The notes beneath the pieces are model-generated. The model had not been told where the DNA came from. It saw only the letters and a program-made list of their open reading frames with translations, and did not search any database. The translations under genes were made by a program, and so were the position numbers. Source: Thermodesulfobacteriaceae bacterium UBA6232 (GTDB taxonomy: Bacteria > Desulfobacterota > Thermodesulfobacteria > Thermodesulfobacteriales > Thermodesulfobacteriaceae). From it: a DNA stretch of 28,745 nucleotides. Position 1 is the stretch's first letter; every line of letters starts with the position of its first letter. Shown here in pieces: positions 21,908-28,745 of the stretch. Where the stretch lies: positions 27,625 to 56,369 of the forward strand of contig DJWK01000025.1 of NCBI GenBank assembly GCA_002441555.1, given 5' to 3'.

Positions 21908-23107
21908 ATGATTAAACTTTCAGAAAGAGTAAAAGCCTTAAAACCCTCTGCAACCCTTGCAGTTGATGCCAAAGCCAAGGCTTTAAAAGAACAGGGTATA
22001 AATGTTATCAACCTTTCTGCAGGAGAGCCTGATTTTGATACCCCTGAACATATAAAAGAGGCCTGTATTAAAGCCTTAAAAGAGGGGTTCACCAAATATA
22101 CGCCTTCTCAGGGCATTTTGAGCCTAAGAAAGGCCATATGCGAAAAAATAAAGGAGGATTACGGAATTGACTATACTCCAGAGGAGGTAATAGTTACTAC
22201 AGGGGCTAAGCAGGCTATTTTTAATCTGCTTCTTGCTCTTCTTGATGAGGGAGACGAGGTTATAATTCTTTCTCCTTACTGGGTTTCCTATCCAGAAATG
22301 GTCACTTGCGCAGGAGGGGTTCCAAAGATTGTCCCTTCAAGCTTTGAGAGACACTTTGAGCCTGATCTTTCATCCTTTGAAGAAAGGATAACTTCAAAGA
22401 CTGTGGGGGTGATTATAAACAGCCCTTCCAATCCAACAGGGCTTATTTATTCAAGAGAATTTCTTTCCGGGCTTGCAAGTATAGTTGAAAAACACAATCT
22501 TTGGGTAATAAGTGATGATATCTATGATAAGCTTCGTTTTGATTTGAAGAAGCCCGAAAATTTACTTTCCCTGAGGCCGGAGCTTAAAGAGAGGGTTTTT
22601 CTTGTCAATGGAGTTTCAAAAACCTATGCCATGACTGGCTGGAGGATAGGTTGGGCTCTTGGGCCAAAGGAGGTGATTTCAGCCTGTGTAAAAATCCAGG
22701 GGCAAAGCACAAGCCATGCTACATCCTTTGCGCAAAAGGGGGCTGAAGCTGCCCTAAAAACACCTGAAGAGGAGATTCAGAAAATGGTAAAAACCTTTGC
22801 CAAAAGGGCAGAGGTTTTAAGCAAAACTCTAAGAGAAATCCCAGAAATTGATTTTATTCCTCCTCAGGGAGCCTTTTATCTTTTTGCCAAGGTATCAGCT
22901 TATTACGGAAAGAAAACCCCTGATGGCAAAGTAATCCAAAATTCCGTTGATATAGCTGAATATCTTCTTGATAAAGCAAGGGTGGCAGTAGTTCCAGGGG
23001 TTGCCTTTGGAGAGGATGAATTTATTAGAATATCCTATGCTACCTCTGAGGAAAACCTCCTTGAAGCTTGCAGAAGGATGAAGGAAGCCCTTTTAAGCCT
23101 TGATTAA
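21908..23107 (+). CDS. aspC: class I aspartate-type aminotransferase
   Basis: This 399-residue PLP enzyme has GEPDFDTPEHIKEA, TTGAKQAIFNLLLAL, SPSNPTGLIYS, ISDDIYDKLRF, and the PLP lysine 238 in NGVSKTYAMTGWRIGWA. This is the Ib subgroup, which often uses aspartate and 2-oxoglutarate and in some species prephenate. The ribosome site GGAGGAGG is very strong. The stop codon abuts the convergent lipoprotein stop. Exact substrate is not deducible here. Confidence 0.9.
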   Translation: MIKLSERVKALKPSATLAVDAKAKALKEQGINVINLSAGEPDFDTPEHIKEACIKALKEGFTKYTPSQGILSLRKAICEKIKEDYGIDYTPEEVIVTTGAKQAIFNLLLALLDEGDEVIILSPYWVSYPEMVTCAGGVPKIVPSSFERHFEPDLSSFEERITSKTVGVIINSPSNPTGLIYSREFLSGLASIVEKHNLWVISDDIYDKLRFDLKKPENLLSLRPELKERVFLVNGVSKTYAMTGWRIGWALGPKEVISACVKIQGQSTSHATSFAQKGAEAALKTPEEEIQKMVKTFAKRAEVLSKTLREIPEIDFIPPQGAFYLFAKVSAYYGKKTPDGKVIQNSVDIAEYLLDKARVAVVPGVAFGEDEFIRISYATSEENLLEACRRMKEALLSLD

Positions 23108-23527
23108 CTAAGTTTCTGGGCAAACTTTTCTTTTTTCTTCTTTAACGAGTTTTCCGTATTCATAATATTGAATGGTTACCCATTCGCATTTTCCTTCAGA
23201 TTTAACGGGCTTGGCATAAACCTTTTGTACCTTATCTTCACTTACATAAGTTACTGGTTTTTTGGTTGTGGCTGCCTCTTTGCTTGCTCTATCCATGATG
23301 TAGGAGACAGTCCCTCCTATAATTGCACCAATGGCTGCACCAAGCACTGCCCCTCTCCAGCGATTATTCTTATCAAGAAGAACCCCTATCACACCACCAG
23401 CCACAGCCCCGACAGTTGCTCCTTCCTTGGTTTTTTGATCCAATTCATGCATGCATGCTGAAAGGTTTAAAAGGATTAAACTAAAAATAAGAATCAGCGA
23501 CAAAATTTTCCAAGGGTATCTCCTCAT
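23108..23527 (-). CDS. glycine-zipper lipoprotein
   Basis: This 139-residue protein has a signal peptide ending in the lipobox LSAC (Cys25), so it is a predicted lipoprotein. Two glycine-zipper segments (GATVGAVAGGVIG and GAVLGAAIGAIIGG, about residues 36-48 and 59-72) resemble the 17-kDa surface antigen/YMGG family and may span or associate with the outer membrane. The C-terminal part has two Cys (CEW and VCPET), possibly a disulfide. It is the last gene of the ftsK-lolA group, 10 bp after lolA, a good context for an outer-membrane lipoprotein. Its function is unknown. Confidence 0.85.
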   Translation of the reverse strand: MRRYPWKILSLILIFSLILLNLSACMHELDQKTKEGATVGAVAGGVIGVLLDKNNRWRGAVLGAAIGAIIGGTVSYIMDRASKEAATTKKPVTYVSEDKVQKVYAKPVKSEGKCEWVTIQYYEYGKLVKEEKRKVCPET

Positions 23528-23537
23528 AGTCCAGACC

Positions 23538-24179
23538 TCAGTTGATTTTTACTCTCTTTGGCGGGTTAAATTTAAATATTTTAGGGGAAAATTCGGCATT
23601 GTATTCAAGGTTTTCAAAGATGATTTTTACCTTCTCTCCAGAGAGATAATAAAGAAGGATTTCTTTTACTTCCCCTGTAGAGAGATTTACAAGAAGGGAG
23701 ATTTTTTCTATCTGGGAATCCGCATGGGAAGTAAAAAAATTGATTTGCCAGAGATTTTTTTCAAGGGTTTTGAAACTTTCAATTTTTAAATCCTTTCTGA
23801 TATCGCCTCTTCCGCTCATAAAGCCAAGGGCAAGCTGAGAGGAAACCGCCTTTCCGCTTGGATATACAAAGGCCTGATTTTCTTCAGGATAATAAACATA
23901 AATATTTCTTCCATCAGAAATGATAATAAATTTCTCTGGCTCTAAATATTCCCAGCGAAAAAGTCCCGGTTTTTTCATCCAAACTTTTCCTTTCCGGATT
24001 TCTCTTTTACCGCTTGGGAAATCCGTTTCCTGAACAAAAGAGGCCCTTATGGACTCGGTTTTCTCATAAAAATTCTGTATACGGTTTAAAACTTCTTCAA
24101 TGGTCTGGCTTTTTACCCCATTAAAGGGGCTTGCGAGGACCAATAACAGGGCGAGGACGAACACCATCACTTGGACCAA
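23538..24179 (-). CDS. lolA: outer-membrane lipoprotein carrier protein LolA
   Basis: This is a periplasmic chaperone that carries lipoproteins from the Lol ABC transporter to the outer membrane. After an N-terminal signal peptide (hydrophobic run VFVLALLLVLASPF) come IRASFVQET, KGKVWMKKPGLFRWEY, IISDGRNIYVYYPEENQ, and the typical beta-strands to the end. I place the start at the TTG at 24179, because AGGAGG lies about six bases upstream, giving 213 residues. A longer frame from 24209 and an ATG at 24167 are alternatives. The start lies inside the 3' end of ftsK, so the two overlap by 59 bp. Confidence 0.88.
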   Translation of the reverse strand: MVQVMVFVLALLLVLASPFNGVKSQTIEEVLNRIQNFYEKTESIRASFVQETDFPSGKREIRKGKVWMKKPGLFRWEYLEPEKFIIISDGRNIYVYYPEENQAFVYPSGKAVSSQLALGFMSGRGDIRKDLKIESFKTLEKNLWQINFFTSHADSQIEKISLLVNLSTGEVKEILLYYLSGEKVKIIFENLEYNAEFSPKIFKFNPPKRVKIN

Positions 24180-26193
24180 GGATACCCTCCTCCTCCATTC
24201 TTTCAACAAGCCTTGCTGCTCTATTATAACCTATCCTTAATTTTCTTTGTAACATGGAAACGGAAATTTTTCCATACTGGTAGGCAATTTTTAAAGCCTC
24301 TTGATAAAGTTCGTCATCATAGGAATTAGAAGAAACCTCTTCTTTAACTTCGGGTTCTTCAATTATCTCAAGGTCTGCAAGATATTCAGGTTCTCCAAAA
24401 GCTTTCAGATATTCCACTACCCTTTTTACCTCTTTTTCGGAAACAAAGGGAGCATGGATTCTCTGAAGGTGGGAGCTTCCAGGAGGCATAAAGAGCATAT
24501 CTCCTGCACCGAGAAGTCTTTCAGCACCTTGGGTATCAAGAATGGTCCTTGAATCAACCTTAGAAGTGACCTGAAAAGAAATTCTCGCTGGAAAATTCAC
24601 TTTGATAAGGCCTGTTATTACATCAACAGAGGGTCTTTGGGTGGCCACAATAAGATGTATTCCTGCTGCCCTTGCCATCTGAGCAAGCCTTGTAAGAAGG
24701 GTTTCAACCTCCTTTGAGGATACAACCATTAAATCCGCAAGCTCATCAATGATAATCACAATATAGGGGAGTTTTTCCTCAAATTCCTCATTATAGGATT
24801 CAAGATTTCTCACAGAGAGTTCTTCAAAGAGACTGTAGCGCCTCTCCATTTCAGAGACAGCCCATCTTAGGGCCCTTGTTGCCATTTTGGGCTCAAGGAC
24901 AACCGGATGTAAGAGATAGGGAATGCCATCATAAACGGAAAGCTCAATCCTTTTAGGATCAATCATAAGAAAGCGCACCTCCCTTGGGGTGCTTTTATAA
25001 ATAATACTTAAAATTACACTATGAATGAAAATGCTCTTTCCAGAGCCTGTGCTCCCAGCAATAAGAAGGTGGGGCATCTTTTTTAAATCGGCTACAACGG
25101 GATTCCCAGAAATATCCTTACCGAGGGCAAAGGTGAGAGGAGAATCCGAGGATTTAAAGACATCTTGGGAGATGATTTCCTTCAAATAAACCCATTCTCT
25201 TTGGGGATTTGAAATTTCAATTCCTATGACACTTTTCCCGGGAATAGGGGCAACAATCCTTACACTTTTAGCAGAAAGCCCGAGGGCAAGATCATCAACA
25301 AGGCTTAAAATTTTGCTCAGTTTAATACCAGGGGCAGGTCTGAATTCAAAAACGGTTATCACTGGACCTGGATTTATACCCGTTACCTCTCCCTCAATGC
25401 CAAATTCTCTGAGTTTGGCTTTGAGAAGTAAGGCCCTTTCCTTTAATTCCTCTGGTTTTATTCTGTAAGAGGTAGGAAGGGGATCACTTAATAAGTCAAG
25501 AGGGGGTGGAAGCTCAAGTTTATTTATTTTGACTTTACCCTCGGTAATCTGAGGTTCCTGAGGTAAATCGGTGGAAACCTCAAAGGAAATTGACAAAGGC
25601 TTTTCCTTATCGGTAGGAGAGAATTCTTCTTTAGGAGGTTTATTTTTCTTTTTATCACCCCTTTTGGAAGTAATACCTGTAAGTTTTGTTTTAATAAGCT
25701 TGAATCCTTCAAAGGTAACAAAAACAGAAAGCGTTAAAAGGATTAAAATAAAAATTAAAATTCCTGGAATTCCTAAATAGGTAATAATAATATTCGAAAG
25801 TTCTCCGAAAACTCCACCATTTAGAGGAAATTTTCCCCAGAGAGTCTGATTTTTAACCTGAAGAAGCTCAAAGAGGAGTGAAAAACTTAAGGACAAAGAG
25901 AAAGTAATTCCTGCAAATAAAAAAAAGATTTTTTTAAGAGAAATTTCCTGAAGATATAAAATAAAACATAAAAATATAAGAAGAGGAATCAGAAGAGAGG
26001 AAAAGCCAAAGAGAAGATATACCAAAGAGGAAAAATAAGCTCCGAGAGTTCCGCAATAGTTTTTGATCTCCTTTGCCCCTGTGATTCCAATACCAGGATC
26101 TTGCGGATTAAAGGTGTATATGGAGAAGGATATAAAAAGGAAAATGGAGAAAAAAAGCAAATAAAAAAGAAGAGATTTAAAAGTTTCTTTCAT
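24121..26193 (-). CDS. ftsK: DNA translocase FtsK
   Basis: This 690-residue septal DNA pump moves chromosome ends and promotes dimer resolution with XerCD. Four N-terminal transmembrane helices lie near residues 6-27, 52-80, 88-110 and 138-162. A short linker (about 165-240, Lys/Pro/Glu-rich) is followed by the motor, with Walker A GSTGSGKS (380-387), Walker B YIVIIIDE (477-484), IVATQRPSVDVITG and the GAGDML motif. The C-terminal winged-helix gamma domain (about 625-690) includes ISVSMLQRKLRIGYNRAARLVERMEEEGI, which recognises orienting DNA motifs. It is shorter than E. coli FtsK because of the short linker, as in SpoIIIE. The start lacks a Shine-Dalgarno and a -10-like box lies just before it. 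Confidence 0.95.
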   Translation of the reverse strand: MKETFKSLLFYLLFFSIFLFISFSIYTFNPQDPGIGITGAKEIKNYCGTLGAYFSSLVYLLFGFSSLLIPLLIFLCFILYLQEISLKKIFFLFAGITFSLSLSFSLLFELLQVKNQTLWGKFPLNGGVFGELSNIIITYLGIPGILIFILILLTLSVFVTFEGFKLIKTKLTGITSKRGDKKKNKPPKEEFSPTDKEKPLSISFEVSTDLPQEPQITEGKVKINKLELPPPLDLLSDPLPTSYRIKPEELKERALLLKAKLREFGIEGEVTGINPGPVITVFEFRPAPGIKLSKILSLVDDLALGLSAKSVRIVAPIPGKSVIGIEISNPQREWVYLKEIISQDVFKSSDSPLTFALGKDISGNPVVADLKKMPHLLIAGSTGSGKSIFIHSVILSIIYKSTPREVRFLMIDPKRIELSVYDGIPYLLHPVVLEPKMATRALRWAVSEMERRYSLFEELSVRNLESYNEEFEEKLPYIVIIIDELADLMVVSSKEVETLLTRLAQMARAAGIHLIVATQRPSVDVITGLIKVNFPARISFQVTSKVDSRTILDTQGAERLLGAGDMLFMPPGSSHLQRIHAPFVSEKEVKRVVEYLKAFGEPEYLADLEIIEEPEVKEEVSSNSYDDELYQEALKIAYQYGKISVSMLQRKLRIGYNRAARLVERMEEEGILGPSDGVRPRPVIGPRKPL

Positions 26194-26202
26194 TAAATTT
26201 TA

Positions 26203-26208
26203 ATTATA
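26203..26208 (-). promoter_or_regulatory. -10 box immediately upstream of ftsK (possible leaderless start)
   Basis: On the minus strand a perfect TATAAT (26208-26203) ends nine bases before the ftsK ATG (26193). The -35 region (GTTTAA at 26231-26226) is a weak match. The expected transcription start is at or next to the ATG, and no Shine-Dalgarno is present, so the mRNA may be leaderless. Confidence 0.5.
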
Positions 26209-26238
26209 AATTACCTTTAGCGAATTTAAACTGCTCCC

Positions 26239-26266
26239 TTGACTGAAAAGTTAAACTTAGTAACAT
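26239..26266 (+). promoter_or_regulatory. candidate promoter for fhs-folD with long leader
   Basis: TTGACT (26239-26244) and TAACAT (26261-26266) are 16 bp apart. The fhs ATG is at 26436, so the leader would be about 160 nt. The leader is AT-rich and holds no obvious riboswitch; a nearer promoter cannot be ruled out. Confidence 0.45.
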
Positions 26267-26435
26267 AACCATTAAAGGAAATGATTTAGCAAGTGGGGAA
26301 ATTTTCATCATCCAGTTTCGTATTAAAAATTTAAAATATGTAATATTAGCGATGTTAAAAAAGGTTATGCTAGAAAAGGAAATGGGTATGAAATTTGCAT
26401 TTTTTTAAAATATCACTAACCAAGGGGGGTGGACC

Positions 26436-28199
26436 ATGCAGCTTGATCCAACCAAAATGAAAGATTGGGAAATTGCTTATGAGGCAGAAAAGAATATGAA
26501 AACCGTTTATCAACTCGGGGAGGAAATGGGTTTAACCAAGGAGGAGCTCCTTCCCTACGGGCACTATGTGGCAAAGATTGATTACAAGAGGGTTCTTGAA
26601 AGGCTAAAGGATAGGCCAAACGGTAAGTATATTAATGTAACGGCTATTACACCAACCCCGCTTGGTGAAGGGAAAACCACCACTCTCATCGGTCTTGTTC
26701 AAGGGCTTGGAAAAAGGGGGCAGAATGTTATTGGATGTATAAGACAACCCTCAGGGGGTCCAACTTTTAATATAAAGGGTTCTGCAGCAGGGGGAGGTCT
26801 TTCCCAGGTTATTCCTCTTGACAAATTCTCCCTTGGTTTAACAGGGGATATCAATGCCGTTATGAATGCCCATAATCTCGCTATGGTTGCCTTAACTGCC
26901 CGTATGCAGCACGAGGCCAATTATGATGATGAAACCCTTGCTAAGAAGGGACTTAGAAGACTTAACATTGACCCAAAAAGGGTGGAGATGGGCTGGGTGA
27001 TTGACTTTTGTGCCCAAGCCTTGAGACACATAGTTATTGGGCTTGGAGGTAAGAATGACGGCTATCCCATGGAATCCAAATTCTGGATTGCCGTTGCTTC
27101 AGAGGTTATGGCAATTTTGGCTGTAGCCAGAGATTTAAAAGATTTAAGGGAAAGAATTGGAAAAATCGTGGTTGCCTTTGATAAGTTCGGGAATCCCATA
27201 ACCACTGAAGATCTTGAGGTTGCTGGAGCCATGACAGCCTGGCTTGTTGATGCCATTAATCCCAATCTTATGCAGACCATTGAAGGGCAGCCTGTTCTTG
27301 TGCATGCTGGTCCCTTTGCCAATATCGCCATCGGGCAGAACTCAATTATTGCTGATTATGTGGCCTTAAAACTGGGGGACTATGTGGTTACTGAGTCTGG
27401 TTTTGCTGCTGATATAGGTTTTGAGAAGTTCTGGAATATTAAGTGCAGGCTTTCCGGTCTTGTTCCCAATGTTTCTGTTATTGTGGCAACCATAAGGGCT
27501 CTTAAGTGCCACGGAGGAGCTCCCATTCCAAGGCCAGGTCAGCCCATTCCAAAGGAATACCTTGAGGAAAACCTTGAATGGGTGGAAAAGGGGTGTGAAA
27601 ATCTTCTTCACTGCGTAAATATTGTTAAAAAAAGTGGGGCCATTCCTGTGGTTTGTATCAACAAATTTTATGCTGATACCGAAAACGAGGTGAAACTTGT
27701 TAGAAGAATTTGTGAAGAGGCTGGAGTAAGGGTAGCTTACTCTGATCACTGGCTTAAGGGAGGAGAGGGTGCCCTTGAGCTTGCCGATGCCGTAATGGAT
27801 GCCTGTAGAGAAACTCCTCAGTTTAGATTTCTCTATGACCTTGATGAGCCCATAAAAACAAGAATTGAAAAGATTGCCAAAGAGGTTTACGGAGCAGACG
27901 GAGTGGTCTATCTCCCACCTGCGGAGGAAAAGATAAAAATGCTTGAAGCCAATGAAGAATTGAGAAAGATGCCCATATGTATGGTTAAGACTCATCTCTC
28001 CCTTTCTGATGATCCAAATAAGAAAGGGGTTCCCAAGGGATGGTCTTTGAGAGTGAGAGATGTCCTTATTTTTAGAGGATCTGGTTTTATTGTTCCAGTT
28101 GCAGGGGATATTAACCTTATGCCTGGAACGGCTTCAGATCCTGCTTATAGAAGAATTGATGTGGATGTGGAAACAGGAAAGGTAAAAGGGCTTTTCTAA
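26436..28199 (+). CDS. fhs: formate-tetrahydrofolate ligase
   Basis: This 587-residue enzyme makes 10-formyl-THF from formate, THF and ATP. The nucleotide loop TPTPLGEGKTT (about 72-82) is diagnostic, as are QPSGGPTFNIKGSAAGGG, LTGDINAVMNAHNLAM and the C-terminal GDINLMPGTASDPAYRRIDVD. It is a little longer than the 556-560-residue acetogen enzyme. The start is preceded by GGGGGGTGG. folD follows 31 bp downstream, so the methyl branch (formate to methylene-THF) is encoded as a unit. This supports either Wood-Ljungdahl carbon fixation or folate C1 supply. Confidence 0.97.
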   Translation: MQLDPTKMKDWEIAYEAEKNMKTVYQLGEEMGLTKEELLPYGHYVAKIDYKRVLERLKDRPNGKYINVTAITPTPLGEGKTTTLIGLVQGLGKRGQNVIGCIRQPSGGPTFNIKGSAAGGGLSQVIPLDKFSLGLTGDINAVMNAHNLAMVALTARMQHEANYDDETLAKKGLRRLNIDPKRVEMGWVIDFCAQALRHIVIGLGGKNDGYPMESKFWIAVASEVMAILAVARDLKDLRERIGKIVVAFDKFGNPITTEDLEVAGAMTAWLVDAINPNLMQTIEGQPVLVHAGPFANIAIGQNSIIADYVALKLGDYVVTESGFAADIGFEKFWNIKCRLSGLVPNVSVIVATIRALKCHGGAPIPRPGQPIPKEYLEENLEWVEKGCENLLHCVNIVKKSGAIPVVCINKFYADTENEVKLVRRICEEAGVRVAYSDHWLKGGEGALELADAVMDACRETPQFRFLYDLDEPIKTRIEKIAKEVYGADGVVYLPPAEEKIKMLEANEELRKMPICMVKTHLSLSDDPNKKGVPKGWSLRVRDVLIFRGSGFIVPVAGDINLMPGTASDPAYRRIDVDVETGKVKGLF

Positions 28200-28230
28200 A
28201 ACCTTAGAAATTAACCAAGGAGGAAGATAT

Positions 28231-28745
28231 ATGGCTGCAAAAATCATAGATGGGAAAGTTGTCGCTTCAAAAATTAGGGAGGGGATTAAGAAAGAAGTTG
28301 AGGAATTAAAAGAGAAGGGGATTGTTCCGGGGCTTGTTACCATTCTTGTTGGAGAAAATCCAGCTTCTGTTTCCTATGTGACTGCCAAGCAGAAAACTGC
28401 CCATGAGCTTGGATTTTATTCAGTACAGGAAAATCTGCCTGAGAATGTCTCTGAAGAGGAACTTTTAAAGATGATAGAAAAGTATAATCAGGACCCTCAG
28501 ATTCATGGAATTCTTGTTCAGCTTCCCCTTCCCAAACATATTGATGAAAGAAAGGTTATCAATGCCATTGATCCGAGAAAGGATGTAGACGGATTTCACC
28601 CGGTAAATGTAGGAAAACTTGTTATTGGAGAGCCCTGTTTTATCCCTTGCACCCCTTACGGAATTCTTATGCTTCTTGCAGAAACCGGGGTTGAGGTGAG
28701 TGGAGCCGATGTGGTGGTGGTTGGAAGAAGTAATATTGTAGGAAA
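28231..28745 (+). CDS. folD: methylenetetrahydrofolate dehydrogenase/cyclohydrolase, N-terminal part
   Basis: The first 171 codons of FolD are in the window; the gene runs off the 3' end. The catalytic SYVTAKQK (Tyr49, Lys53), GILVQLPLPKHI, KDVDGFHPVNVG and the dinucleotide start VVVVGRSNIVGK are all visible. FolD interconverts methylene-, methenyl- and formyl-THF, directly after the Fhs step. The ribosome site AAGGAGGAAG is strong. Confidence 0.95.
   Translation, partial: MAAKIIDGKVVASKIREGIKKEVEELKEKGIVPGLVTILVGENPASVSYVTAKQKTAHELGFYSVQENLPENVSEEELLKMIEKYNQDPQIHGILVQLPLPKHIDERKVINAIDPRKDVDGFHPVNVGKLVIGEPCFIPCTPYGILMLLAETGVEVSGADVVVVGRSNIVG

Noticed and set aside
26267..26435. THF riboswitch or other known riboswitch before fhs
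   Set aside because: No conserved core or strong stems found by eye; AT-rich bases with only weak inverted repeats.
27366..27995. 209-codon open frame antisense to fhs
   Set aside because: Shadow of the highly conserved formate-THF ligase gene, without a start signal or recognisable protein.

Overview
This 28.7-kb window is ordinary chromosomal DNA of an AT-rich, thermophile-like, didermic bacterium. I see no phage, insertion sequence, CRISPR array, tRNA or rRNA. A didermic cell envelope is shown by LolA, a lipobox lipoprotein and a Msh/type IV-like pilus system. Lys/Glu-rich proteins, AGA/AGG arginine codons, a VOR-type ferredoxin-linked oxidoreductase and formate-THF ligase followed by FolD suggest an anaerobic thermophile. 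A member of the Thermodesulfobacteria (Thermodesulfobacterium or Caldimicrobium type) is my best guess, but this is inference from gene style and not a database match.

Layout. (1) Positions 84-5148, minus strand: a Msh-like pilus operon, read as a prepilin, a large modular pilin/adhesin with a glycine linker, an ExeA/MshM AAA+ ATPase, a PilM/GspL-like protein and a PilO/MshJ-like protein. (2) 5294-7166, plus strand: an MscS channel and exonuclease III, behind a promoter whose 17-bp spacer lies almost entirely within a perfect palindrome. (3) 7144-13211, minus strand: two paralogous prepilins, then acpP-fabF-rpiB-acpS-nnr-PilZ protein-prepilin peptidase, which mixes lipid synthesis, metabolite repair and pilus maturation in one gene run. 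(4) 13346-18071, plus strand: a GcvH-like protein lacking its lipoyl lysine, fabD, a four-gene VOR/KOR-type 2-oxoacid:ferredoxin oxidoreductase, a small unknown protein and dtd. (5) 18158-19096, plus strand: a coiled-coil protein with a PD-(D/E)XK-like C-terminus. (6) 19108-23107, plus strand: rplM-rpsI-argC-truA and an aspartate-type aminotransferase. (7) 23108-26193, minus strand: ftsK-lolA-glycine-zipper lipoprotein. (8) 26239 to the window end, plus strand: fhs and folD (cut by the window edge), the methyl-branch C1 enzymes.

The genes fall into a few working groups. The pilus genes of region 1 need the prepilin peptidase of region 3, and the pilins of region 3 are probable clients of the same machine. 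AcpP, FabF, AcpS and FabD supply fatty-acid synthesis from two divergent units that share the 13212-13427 intergenic region. The most notable oddities are the GcvH homologue with Glu in place of the lipoyl lysine, the nuclease-fold protein with Tyr at a catalytic acid position, the palindrome inside the mscS promoter, sequon-rich pilins, and the hairpin-plus-no-Shine-Dalgarno arrangement that recurs before the second pilin of each pilin pair. I do not see a complete, clearly undescribed multi-gene system here.
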